DNA of 25,885 bases, taken from SZUA-584 sp041656035. Its GTDB lineage: Bacteria; Bacillota; Clostridia; Christensenellales; SZUA-584. The position numbers and the translations under genes are program-made. The notes under the pieces were generated by a model, which was not told where the DNA came from, did not search any database, and saw nothing but the letters and a program-made list of their open reading frames with translations. This document shows, in pieces, positions 15,109 through 23,512 of the stretch (its first letter is position 1; every line of letters begins with the position of its first letter). The DNA lies in contig CAZPHS010000026.1 in NCBI GenBank assembly GCA_964586785.1, positions 1-25,885 on the forward strand, in the 5' to 3' direction.

Positions 15109-16431
15109 ATGAAAAGAACTATCGCATTACTGCTCGTTCTTGCAACGGCCTTTGTATTTGTTGGATGTGCAAGCAACGAAGTACCAGGAACCGAGGGGCA
15201 AACCACGAAGCCTACTGAAGCGGCTCCTGAAGGAAGTAACAAGCTGGTAGTATGGTGCTGGGACATGGGCTTTAACGGTGCGACCATGGAAAAGGCAGCC
15301 GAAATCTACAAGCGTACCGACCCTAATTTCGAACTCGTTGTTGAAGACCAGGGCGACTGGGACACCGTTCAAACGAAGCTGACTACCATGGCTTCTGTAG
15401 GTAATTACTCTGAACTGCCCGATATCGTGCTGATTCAGGATAACGCGTTCCAGAAGAACTACAAAAGCTTCCCCGATGCATTTATCGATCTTACCGACAC
15501 TGTCATTGATTTCACTCAATTCGCGGAAGGTAAAGCGGGTTATTCCGTGGTAGACGGCAAGAACTATGGAGTGCCGTTTGATAACGGCGCCGTGATCTAC
15601 GCATACAGAACCGATATACTCGAACAGGCCGACTATACAATAGAAGACTTCACCGATATCACATGGAATACCTGGATTGCTCAGGCTAAGGTAGTGCTCC
15701 AAAAAACCGGGTCACCCTTGCTTTCCGGCCAGGCGGGTTCCTCGGATATCATAAACATGATGCTGCAATCCGCGGGCGCTTCCCTGTTTGCCGCAAACGG
15801 CGATCCATACATTGTTGATAATGATGTTCTCTACACCGTTGCCGATGTTTATATGAAGATGCTTGCCGATGGCACATGCGTGGAATGTACTGACTGGTCG
15901 GGCTATACCGATTCCTTCACAACCGGTAGTGTGGCGGGCACCATGACCGGCTGCTGGATAGCGGCTACCATACAGGGCGCGGAAGATCAGGCCGGCAAGT
16001 GGGCTATCACCAATATGCCCGCATTAGATGGTGTCGCCGGAGCAACAAACTATGCAAACAACGGCGGCTCATCGTGGGCGGTTACAGCCGGCTGCAAAAA
16101 TGTCGACCTTGCGGCTGACTTCTTTGCAAAGACATTTGGCGGCTCCACAGAGCTTTATGATGCCGTAGCAAGCGCAGGCGTTCTCGCAACGTATCTGCCG
16201 GCTGCCAATTCCAATGTTTACAGCGAACCTAACGCGTTTTTCGGAGGCCAGGCTATTATGGCTGTTATAACCGAATACGCGGGTCATGTTCCCCCGATTC
16301 GCGGCGGAGCGTACTACTACGACGCGCGCGATGCTGTTTGCACGGCAATTGTTGAAATACAGTCCGGTTCAGACGCAAGGACCGCGTTCCAAAAAGCGGA
16401 AGAGACCGTTAACTTCCTTATGGGTAAATAA
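15109..16431 (+). CDS. ABC transporter sugar-binding lipoprotein (family 1)
   Basis: The 440-aa protein has a lipoprotein signal peptide with lipobox FVGC (Cys20) and a T/E/P-rich linker to about residue 43. A family 1 solute-binding fold follows (KLVVWCWDMG, LPDIVLIQDN, YGVPFDNGAVIYAYRTDIL, then TGCWIAATIQG). It captures oligosaccharide outside the membrane for the two permeases downstream. GAGGAG precedes the ATG. Its codons look more biased to C-ending forms (AAC, TTC, GAC) than neighbours, as expected for an abundant binding protein. Context suggests beta-galacto-oligosaccharides; the sequence alone does not define the ligand. Confidence 0.94.
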   Translation: MKRTIALLLVLATAFVFVGCASNEVPGTEGQTTKPTEAAPEGSNKLVVWCWDMGFNGATMEKAAEIYKRTDPNFELVVEDQGDWDTVQTKLTTMASVGNYSELPDIVLIQDNAFQKNYKSFPDAFIDLTDTVIDFTQFAEGKAGYSVVDGKNYGVPFDNGAVIYAYRTDILEQADYTIEDFTDITWNTWIAQAKVVLQKTGSPLLSGQAGSSDIINMMLQSAGASLFAANGDPYIVDNDVLYTVADVYMKMLADGTCVECTDWSGYTDSFTTGSVAGTMTGCWIAATIQGAEDQAGKWAITNMPALDGVAGATNYANNGGSSWAVTAGCKNVDLAADFFAKTFGGSTELYDAVASAGVLATYLPAANSNVYSEPNAFFGGQAIMAVITEYAGHVPPIRGGAYYYDARDAVCTAIVEIQSGSDARTAFQKAEETVNFLMGK

Positions 16432-16460
16432 CCAGAAACGTAACTGCTTACTATCTATTG

Positions 16461-16495
16461 CGCGGCGGGAATTGCCGTCCGGTATTCCCGCCGTG
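16461..16495 (+). other. stem-loop between binding-protein and permease genes
   Basis: GGCGGGAAT (16464-16472) and ATTCCCGCC (16484-16492) pair perfectly, extendable by three pairs including one G-U, around an 11-nt loop. No T-run follows, so it is not a classic terminator. Stable hairpins at this place commonly protect the binding-protein mRNA or cut transcription of the permeases, which gives more binding protein than permease. Confidence 0.65.
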
Positions 16496-16582
16496 CATAC
16501 GGATGCCCCGGCGCTGAATTGACTGCAAAACGCAAGCTTGCAATTTCATCCCGGGCTTCAATTCATGAAAAGGGGATTTTCC

Positions 16583-17542
16583 ATGAATATAATACCGAAG
16601 AAGAACGATGCTGAGCGTAACGCGGCGGTCCGCAGAAAAATACCCATTTCTATAAACCTCCCGTTGTCTGTAAAATCCCGACAATCGCTTACGGGATGGG
16701 GCTATATCATTCCGGCTGCTGTCCTTATAATCGCGATGAACTTCTATCCCATGATACACGCGCTGTTCCTTTCATTCCAGACGGGAATAGGGGCCAACAT
16801 GACTTGGGCCAACCCCTTAAGTTATAACTATGCGCGCATGTTTCAGGATAACGTATTTTTAACGGCTATAAGAAACAATTTTATTTACTTGATAATACAG
16901 GTGCCGATAATGCTGATACTTGCGCTTGTTTTGGCATCGCTGCTTAACAATCCGAGGCTAAAATGCCGCGGGCTTTTCCGAACGATGATATTCCTGCCGT
17001 GCGCGACCTCGTTGGTGTCATACTCCATAATATTCCGCACGCTGTTTGGCATCAACGGATATATAAACACGGCTCTTGTTGATTTGGGAGTGCTCTCGGC
17101 TCCATATAATTTTTTTGGTCATCCGGAAAGTGCGCAAATCGTTATTATAATCGCGCTTATCTGGCGCTGGACCGGTTATAACATGGTGTTCTATCTGGCG
17201 GGGCTGCAAAATATCGACCCCTCGGTCTATGAAGCGGCCAGGCTGGACGGTGCTTCCAGATACCAGATACTTCGCAAAATAACCATTCCCCAATTAAAGC
17301 CCATAATTTTGCTGACGGCCATAATGTCCACAAACGGTACGCTTCAGCTGTTTGACGAATCGGTAAACATCACAAGCGGAGGGCCCGCAAACGCTTCCAT
17401 AACTATGTCGCACTACATATACAATCTATCGTTTAAGTATGTTCCTAATTTCGGCTACGCGGCAGCCATTTCATATGTGATACTGATACTGGTCGCTATT
17501 CTGGCGTTTATGCAGATGAAAGTAGGTGACAGGCGTGTCTAA
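16583..17542 (+). CDS. CUT1 sugar ABC transporter permease (MalF/UgpA type)
   Basis: The 319-aa membrane protein has about six helices and the permease EAA loop EAARLDGASRYQILRKITIPQLKP near residues 215-238, which contacts the ATPase. It pairs with the next gene as the two channel halves. The frame opens at 16538, but the ATG at 16583 has AGGGGA six bases upstream and gives a normal N-terminus. No ATPase gene is found in the locus, so a shared MsmX/MsmK-type ATPase encoded elsewhere is expected. Confidence 0.93.
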   Translation: MNIIPKKNDAERNAAVRRKIPISINLPLSVKSRQSLTGWGYIIPAAVLIIAMNFYPMIHALFLSFQTGIGANMTWANPLSYNYARMFQDNVFLTAIRNNFIYLIIQVPIMLILALVLASLLNNPRLKCRGLFRTMIFLPCATSLVSYSIIFRTLFGINGYINTALVDLGVLSAPYNFFGHPESAQIVIIIALIWRWTGYNMVFYLAGLQNIDPSVYEAARLDGASRYQILRKITIPQLKPIILLTAIMSTNGTLQLFDESVNITSGGPANASITMSHYIYNLSFKYVPNFGYAAAISYVILILVAILAFMQMKVGDRRV

Positions 17543-18368
17543 ATATTTTAAAAAGCAAAGCGGGGTAAATGAAGTTGGTGCGGGAACATATATCTTTCTT
17601 ATAGCCGCATCTTTGCTCTCGGTATTTCCGCTGTTTTGGATGTTTGTGTCGGCCACAAACAAAAGCATCGATGTTGCTTCCGGCACACTGTTACCCGGTG
17701 CCAGCCTTATAGAAAACTATAATAAGCTTGTTGAGGGCACCAACCTGTGGGGCGCCATGTGGAATTCGTTTTTAAACGCCTCCATACTTACAATTTGCAG
17801 CCTGGCAATTTGTTCGTTGGGGGGTTACGGTTTTGAGATATATCACGGCAAGTGGAAGGATCGGCTATTCGGGGTAATACTGCTTGCGATAATGGTCCCC
17901 TTTGCGGCAACAATGATACCGTTATATCAGATGTGCGCCGAATTCGGGCTGCTTAATTCGGCATTGGGGTTTATACTGCCAACCGTTTCAACGCCGTTTA
18001 TGATCATGTTGTTCCGGCAAAATTCGCGTTCTTTCCCGCACGATATAATAGACGCGGCAAGGATGGACGGTTTGTCGGAATTCAAGATTTTTTTAAAGAT
18101 GTATATACCGACGCAAAAATTTGTGTTCGCTGCGGCAATGACCATTGTTTTTATGAACGCGTGGAACAGTTATCTGTGGCCAAGGGTAATAATGCTGCGC
18201 AATGAAAGCGTTACAATGCCCATGCTCATAGCGAGCCTCAAATCAGGCTATGTTACGGATTTTGGCGTTTTGATGCTGGCGGTTCTGCTGTGCACGCTGC
18301 CGACCGTAATAATATTCTTTGTGCTGCAAAAGCAGTTTGCACAGGGTATAACAGGGGCGATAAAATAG
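17535..18368 (+). CDS. CUT1 sugar ABC transporter permease (MalG/UgpE type)
   Basis: The 277-aa membrane protein has six predicted helices and the EAA loop DAARMDGLSEFKIFLKMYIPTQK (about residues 174-196). Its PLFWMFVSATNKS start is typical of the second CUT1 permease. Two in-frame GTG codons are possible (17526 and 17535). The second is preferred because AGTAGGTGA (17521-17529) acts as a Shine-Dalgarno site five bases before it. The gene overlaps the end of the first permease by eight bases, so the pair is translated in step. Confidence 0.92.
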   Translation: MSKYFKKQSGVNEVGAGTYIFLIAASLLSVFPLFWMFVSATNKSIDVASGTLLPGASLIENYNKLVEGTNLWGAMWNSFLNASILTICSLAICSLGGYGFEIYHGKWKDRLFGVILLAIMVPFAATMIPLYQMCAEFGLLNSALGFILPTVSTPFMIMLFRQNSRSFPHDIIDAARMDGLSEFKIFLKMYIPTQKFVFAAAMTIVFMNAWNSYLWPRVIMLRNESVTMPMLIASLKSGYVTDFGVLMLAVLLCTLPTVIIFFVLQKQFAQGITGAIK

Positions 18369-18428
18369 AGCGATCACATTATTTTGCCGCAAATGTAATA
18401 ATCGACAAAAAAGTGTAAAGGGACATTT

Positions 18429-21400
18429 ATGACACATTTTGATCGCAGCAGGCGCAGGAATCCGCGTTTTTTCGCGGAGCGCCGGGTTGCAGCGCATTCC
18501 GACCATGCCTTTTTTGCCAGCCGCGAAGAAGCCGGCAGAAAAGACAGCTCGTTTGTATGTTCATTAAACGGCGAGTGGAACTTTTATTATTCGGAAAACG
18601 AGCGGGGGGTGATCCCCGGCTATGAATCCGCGGAATTTGATTGCCATGATTGGAAAACGATTCAAGTTCCCGGGCATATACAGCTGCAAGGATATGGGCG
18701 CCCCCAATATTGCAATGTACAATATCCGTGGGACGGTTGGGAAGAACTACGCGTCGGCCGGGTGCCTGAGCGTTTTAATCCAATCGCGTGCTATGTTAAA
18801 TACTTTACCGTACCGGAGAATATGAAAGGCAAGCGGATATTCGTGTCGTTCCAAGGGGCTGAAAGCAGTGTCGCCGTGTGGCTCAACGGGCGCTATGTTG
18901 GCTATGGCGCAAACAGCTTTTCTCCTTCTGAATTCGAACTTACGGAAGCTTTGCGCGACGGTGAAAACAAGCTTGTCGCCGAGGTGCTCACATGGAGCGC
19001 CGGAAGCTTGCTGGAAGATCAGGACTTCTTCCGCTTCTCCGGACTTTTCAGGGACGTATATCTGTACGCGATACCCGACATACACGTTGCGGATATGACG
19101 GTAAGAACGAAGCTTGACGATGAATACCGCGATTCTGTTTTGCAGATTAACGTACAACTGGCGGAAAATAAGGCGTGGAGCGCGGATATTGCGCTTTATG
19201 ACGGTTGTGCGGAGATTCTCAAGGCGGCGATAACCGGTGATGCGGCGGGTTTTTCGGAAGAATATTTAGTTGAAAAGCCAAAGCTGTGGAGCGCGGAATC
19301 CCCAAACTTGTACGTTCTGGAGATAAGCCTTTATGATGGCATGGGGACATTGCGGGAAGTAGTAAGGCAGAATGTGGGCTTTAAGCGGTTTGAAATAAAA
19401 GATGGGCTCATGTGCATTAACGGCAAGCGTATTATACTAAACGGCGTTAACCGGCACGATTTTTGCGCTGACACGGGCAGGGCTGTTACAAAAGAAGACG
19501 TATGGAACGATCTTATTACTATGAAAAGAAACAACATCAACGCGGTGCGTACATCGCATTACCCGAACGTCGGTTGGCTGTGCGATATGTGCGACGAGCT
19601 TGGGTTGTATGTTATGGATGAAAATAATATGGAAACCCACGGCACATGGGCAACTATGGACGGGGATATTGCGGACCATTCAAAAGCTCTGCCGGGCGAT
19701 AGGGAAGAATACCTTGATATGATGCTGAGCAGGGTTAATGATACCTACCAGCGTGATAAGAACCACCCTTCGGTGCTTATTTGGTCATGCGGAAACGAAT
19801 CGTTCGGCGGCAGCGTGATTTACGCGATGGCGCAAAAATTTCGCGAGCTGGACGATACGCGTCTTGTGCATTATGAGGGCGTATACCATGACCGCCGCTA
19901 TAACGGGACTAGCGATATGGAAAGTCAGATGTATACCGGCGCGGATGCGATAAAAGATTATCTGCGGGCGCATAGAGATCGTCCGTTTATTTGCTGCGAA
20001 TACTCACATGCTATGGGGAATTCGCTCGGCGCCATGCATAAATATACGGACATGGCAAAGACGGAGCCGCTTTATCAGGGAGGGTTCATCTGGGATTTTA
20101 GAGACCAGGCGATAAAGGTCAAGACCCGTTATGAAGATACGGCTTATCTTTACGGGGGGGACTTTGAAGACCGTCCAAACGACGGCAGTTTTTGCGGCAA
20201 CGGTATTTGTTATGCGGACGGCTCTAAGTCGCCGAAAATGCAGGAAGTAAAATTCAACTACCAGAATATTTGCATCGAGTTTTCTGAGCGCGACATGCTG
20301 ATACGTAACTATTTTCTGTTCACGGGTACGGAACGGTTTACTTGTGTTGCCACGCTGCTTCTTAACGGCGGCAAGATAGAGGAATGCATTGTTCCGACCG
20401 CGGTCGCGCCGCAGGAATGCGGCAGTTACCCCATACCTTTTAAGCGGCGGGAAAAAGCCGGAGAATATACTGTTGATGTCTCGTTCCGCCTGAAAGAGAA
20501 TACCGCCTGGGCTGCGGCGGGGCATGAAATAGCGTTTGGACAGACGGTTTACGCAGTAAAAGAAACTGCCGTCAGCAAGGAATATAAACCGATGCGGGTA
20601 ATATACGGCGGCTGGAACATCGGTATAATAGGGGACGGCTTTAGTATGCAGTTTGATCTGCGGCGCGGCGCGATAAGTTCATATCAATGCGGCGGCGCCG
20701 AGCTTATAAAATCCGCGCCCGTACCAAACTTTTGGCGTCCGCCCACGGAGAACGACAGGGGCAGCCTGATGGCGGCAAGATACGGCCAGTGGAAGCTGGC
20801 GAGCATGTATTCGGGTATCAGGGTACCTTCGGACGACCAACCTTATGGTATATATACAAAGCCGGAAATCGCAGAGGCGAAATATAGCATTATGCTTAAG
20901 TTTCGGCTGCATCTGCCTTCGCTTCCGGTCGTCTTGTGTTTTATGTCTTATACGGTGCATTCCGACGGTACTGTCGATGTAACGCACATATGCGAACCTG
21001 TTAAGGGACTGCCGGGTATGCCGGCATTCGGCGTTATGCTGAAGATGGATGCCGGATTCGACAGGCTTAGCTGGTACGGTCTTGGCCCGCAGGAAACGTA
21101 CTGCGACCGCATGAAAGGCGGAAGACTTGGTATATACCACAATTTTGTCGGCGACAATATGGCGAGGTATCTGCGCCCGCAGGAATGCGGCAGCCACGCG
21201 GGCGTGCGCTGGGCTGCTGTACGCGATAAAGAAGGGCGCGGGCTTATGTTTTCGGGGGAACCAATGGAATTTTCGGCGCTGCACCATACGCCTTATGAGA
21301 TAGAAAACGCGGACCATATTTACGAGCTGCCGCCGGTATACAATACGGTTATTCGGCTTGGTATGCAGATGGGGGTGGGCGGAGACGACAGCTGGGGAGC

Positions 21401-21482
21401 CAGGACCCATCCGGAATATCTTCTGGACGCATCAAATGGGAAGGAATTTACTTTTCACATGAAAGGACTCAAAAATGGATAG
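18429..21482 (+). CDS. lacZ: GH2 beta-galactosidase (LacZ type)
   Basis: At 1017 aa it matches the long LacZ form. The jelly-roll domain has LNGEWNFYY and WLNGRYVGYG. The TIM barrel contains DENNMETHG, acid/base Glu457 in GNESFGG and nucleophile Glu524 in CCEYSHAMGNS. The C-terminal small-chain domain has WRPPTENDRG and GLGPQETYCDRM. It releases terminal beta-galactose. With no signal peptide, it works in the cytoplasm on imported sugars. AAGGGA precedes the ATG. The 60-base gap after the permease shows a weak inverted repeat (18371-18404) but no terminator. The last eight bases overlap the next gene. Confidence 0.96.
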   Translation: MTHFDRSRRRNPRFFAERRVAAHSDHAFFASREEAGRKDSSFVCSLNGEWNFYYSENERGVIPGYESAEFDCHDWKTIQVPGHIQLQGYGRPQYCNVQYPWDGWEELRVGRVPERFNPIACYVKYFTVPENMKGKRIFVSFQGAESSVAVWLNGRYVGYGANSFSPSEFELTEALRDGENKLVAEVLTWSAGSLLEDQDFFRFSGLFRDVYLYAIPDIHVADMTVRTKLDDEYRDSVLQINVQLAENKAWSADIALYDGCAEILKAAITGDAAGFSEEYLVEKPKLWSAESPNLYVLEISLYDGMGTLREVVRQNVGFKRFEIKDGLMCINGKRIILNGVNRHDFCADTGRAVTKEDVWNDLITMKRNNINAVRTSHYPNVGWLCDMCDELGLYVMDENNMETHGTWATMDGDIADHSKALPGDREEYLDMMLSRVNDTYQRDKNHPSVLIWSCGNESFGGSVIYAMAQKFRELDDTRLVHYEGVYHDRRYNGTSDMESQMYTGADAIKDYLRAHRDRPFICCEYSHAMGNSLGAMHKYTDMAKTEPLYQGGFIWDFRDQAIKVKTRYEDTAYLYGGDFEDRPNDGSFCGNGICYADGSKSPKMQEVKFNYQNICIEFSERDMLIRNYFLFTGTERFTCVATLLLNGGKIEECIVPTAVAPQECGSYPIPFKRREKAGEYTVDVSFRLKENTAWAAAGHEIAFGQTVYAVKETAVSKEYKPMRVIYGGWNIGIIGDGFSMQFDLRRGAISSYQCGGAELIKSAPVPNFWRPPTENDRGSLMAARYGQWKLASMYSGIRVPSDDQPYGIYTKPEIAEAKYSIMLKFRLHLPSLPVVLCFMSYTVHSDGTVDVTHICEPVKGLPGMPAFGVMLKMDAGFDRLSWYGLGPQETYCDRMKGGRLGIYHNFVGDNMARYLRPQECGSHAGVRWAAVRDKEGRGLMFSGEPMEFSALHHTPYEIENADHIYELPPVYNTVIRLGMQMGVGGDDSWGARTHPEYLLDASNGKEFTFHMKGLKNG

Positions 21483-23307
21483 GATGATACTGAATCTCAT
21501 CCACAGGCCGGAGATGGTACCGGAATACGCGGAAAAGGTAACAGGCCACGGTTTGGCGGAAGACATCGCGCGCACATCGCTTTTAACGGAAAGCCTGGAC
21601 ATATTTAAAACACAGCAGCGCATAGCCCACGAGAGCGGACTTAAGACGACTATACAAATGACATACGCAAGTCTTTTTAGCGACGAGGCGGTCGGCCTCG
21701 CAAAAGAGCACCGCGAGAAATACGGCGACGAGATTAGCCTTACATTTTTAGGACTGCCTTGCAGGGAGTTTCGCGACAAATATAATACGAAGGAATTTTG
21801 CATATGGATGTTCTCTATGGAGGACAAAAAGGCCATAGTGCGCGATGTGTTTGAAAAGTTTTACTCGCGTTTTGGTTTTTACCCGGAATCGACGGGCTCC
21901 TACTATATGGACGCCGATCTTATAAAGCATATCAAAACTGCCTATCCGTCGGTAAAGTGCGCGGTCGCCACCTGCTGGGAGGAAGGACCTAAAGCATATC
22001 ATACCTGCAACAACAGCTGGTATACGTTTTTGGACGGAGGCCCATGGGCGCCGTGGATACCGTCTAAAGCCAATACGCATGTCCCGGCCGAAAACGAAGA
22101 GGAGGACAGCGGTATTGTTGCTGTGCCGCACTTGAGCCGGGATCTTATAGCGTGCTACGACGGTAACGGCTCCAATTTCGGCACTCATCCGCAAAACGTG
22201 CTTCGCGGCATGATATATAAGGGCGGCAAGTACCCATATCTGTTTAACCTCATAGACCAGTTTCGCTATCAAGCCAGGTTTAACAACGGTTTTTCCTACA
22301 ATATGATGTATGTGGGACCGGGATGGATGAACAAAATGGGCAGATGGGAAGCGTCGTACAAGCTGCTTTATAAATCGTATGCCGATGGCTGTGCCTATTA
22401 TGGAAAGCTCAAAAAGCAGGGCAAGCTTGTCGATATGACGATGAGCGAGTTTGCGGACTATTTTCGGCGGAAAAAGACATATACCGAGCCCGAATGCGCT
22501 CTGTGGCGCGATATACTGTACGGCAGCCAAAAGCAGGTGTTTTGGTATTGCGACCCCTTCATGCGTACGTGCGTCAACATGGACCAGGGCGGCGCGCTTA
22601 TAGACCTGCGCCCTTACGCCGCCAAGCTTGTAAGGCCGGTGGGCATAGGGACAAAACATGTGCAGGACGCCAGCTATCCGTATCTTATACAGGAAAAATA
22701 CCGCGCGGGATATTTTACACACTACGCCGGTGAAGGGACAGTGCGCAGCGCCAGATTAGTTTACAAAGGCGAGGTTATCGACCTGTGCTTATGCCGCACC
22801 AAGGCGCATTTTAATCGGAAAGGAAAGCAACGCGTATTAACGCTTGACCCGGTAAATATTGAATTTTCAGACCTGACATTAAAGCTGCAGACGACTATTA
22901 CATTTGAAGAGGGCATCGGGCGTATACGGTTCGACCGCAGGATTTTGGAAATGAGCCGCTCCGGCGAGGAAGTGAATATCGACGAATATACGGTAGCCAG
23001 TTATGGTACAAATGAGTATCCCGAAGATATGACCGGCCTTGTATTGGAAATGGGCAAAGGCGGCGAAAAGGTTGAAATTGCCTATGAATATAAATGTCGC
23101 GAAAAGATGCTCGAATGCGCGGATTATACTGCCTGTGTTTTGCCGCCCATAGCTACACGCGTTTCCATGACATGCGAAGGCAGGGAAAAAAGAGGTTATT
23201 TTAAGGAAGGTTATGCATTCAGCCCCATGTTTACGCTGGGGTTTACGGGGAAACTGCGTGATAAGGAGGTATTCACGACATGGCTCAATCTGGAAAGGGC
23301 AGATTAA
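21475..23307 (+). CDS. uncharacterised 610-aa protein, possible carbohydrate-active barrel
   Basis: I do not recognise a named family. The first 330 residues look like an alpha/beta barrel of the deacetylase/GH57/GH38 kind. Segments such as GFYPESTGSYYMDADLIKHI (134-153), VATCWEEGPKAYHTCNNSWY (164-183) and VGPGWMNKMGRWEASYKLLY (280-299) are rich in acidic, His and aromatic residues, as in sugar-binding clefts. Residues about 370-610 are beta-rich, like an accessory sandwich domain. There is no signal peptide. The ATG at 21475 overlaps the lacZ stop by eight bases with AAAGGA upstream, so the two are coupled. A role in cytoplasmic galacto-oligosaccharide processing is inferred from context only. 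The alternative is a non-enzymatic binding protein. Confidence 0.6.
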   Translation: MDRMILNLIHRPEMVPEYAEKVTGHGLAEDIARTSLLTESLDIFKTQQRIAHESGLKTTIQMTYASLFSDEAVGLAKEHREKYGDEISLTFLGLPCREFRDKYNTKEFCIWMFSMEDKKAIVRDVFEKFYSRFGFYPESTGSYYMDADLIKHIKTAYPSVKCAVATCWEEGPKAYHTCNNSWYTFLDGGPWAPWIPSKANTHVPAENEEEDSGIVAVPHLSRDLIACYDGNGSNFGTHPQNVLRGMIYKGGKYPYLFNLIDQFRYQARFNNGFSYNMMYVGPGWMNKMGRWEASYKLLYKSYADGCAYYGKLKKQGKLVDMTMSEFADYFRRKKTYTEPECALWRDILYGSQKQVFWYCDPFMRTCVNMDQGGALIDLRPYAAKLVRPVGIGTKHVQDASYPYLIQEKYRAGYFTHYAGEGTVRSARLVYKGEVIDLCLCRTKAHFNRKGKQRVLTLDPVNIEFSDLTLKLQTTITFEEGIGRIRFDRRILEMSRSGEEVNIDEYTVASYGTNEYPEDMTGLVLEMGKGGEKVEIAYEYKCREKMLECADYTACVLPPIATRVSMTCEGREKRGYFKEGYAFSPMFTLGFTGKLRDKEVFTTWLNLERAD

Positions 23308-23510
23308 ATTACCGCTGCCCATCTTGTTTTTTGCGCGATCTGGATGTCGACATGTTCTTTGACAAGGAAAAACGGGAATATTACTGTCTGCGCTGCCAGT
23401 ATACCGGCACGGAGGCAGATGTTTTAAGGAAGAATAAAATGATTCGCTTCCGCTACCGCGATATGCTCAAGCGGTATGCCGAGGACAGTTTTGAAAAATT
23501 CGAGGATTGA
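23280..23510 (+). CDS. 76-aa zinc-ribbon protein of unknown function
   Basis: Two CPSC/CLRC knuckles (Cys13, Cys16, Cys36, Cys39) make a four-cysteine zinc ribbon. A short charged helical tail follows (KNKMIRFRYRDMLKRYAEDSFEKF). No catalytic domain is present. The gene overlaps the last 28 bases of the 610-aa gene. It has a perfect AAGGAGGT (23263-23270) nine bases before its ATG, so it is clearly meant to be translated. GH53 starts three bases after its stop. A small adaptor, RNA/DNA-binding or metal-sensing role is possible; I cannot assign one. Similar small zinc ribbons occur in Clostridia as hypothetical proteins. Confidence 0.75.
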   Translation: MAQSGKGRLNYRCPSCFLRDLDVDMFFDKEKREYYCLRCQYTGTEADVLRKNKMIRFRYRDMLKRYAEDSFEKFED

Positions 23511-23512
23511 CA

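Noticed and set aside
18371..18404. Terminator or attenuator between the second permease and lacZ
   Set aside because: CGAT/ATCG and ACATT/AATGT arms are AT-rich, interrupted and lack a T-run.
20679..21410. 243-aa open frame antisense to lacZ
   Set aside because: It lies over the conserved small-chain domain of LacZ; composition is typical of a reverse-frame shadow.
21748..22722. 324-aa open frame antisense to the unknown gene
   Set aside because: It mirrors a well-formed plus-strand gene in GC-rich sequence, is rich in Arg/His/Val and lacks an initiation signal.
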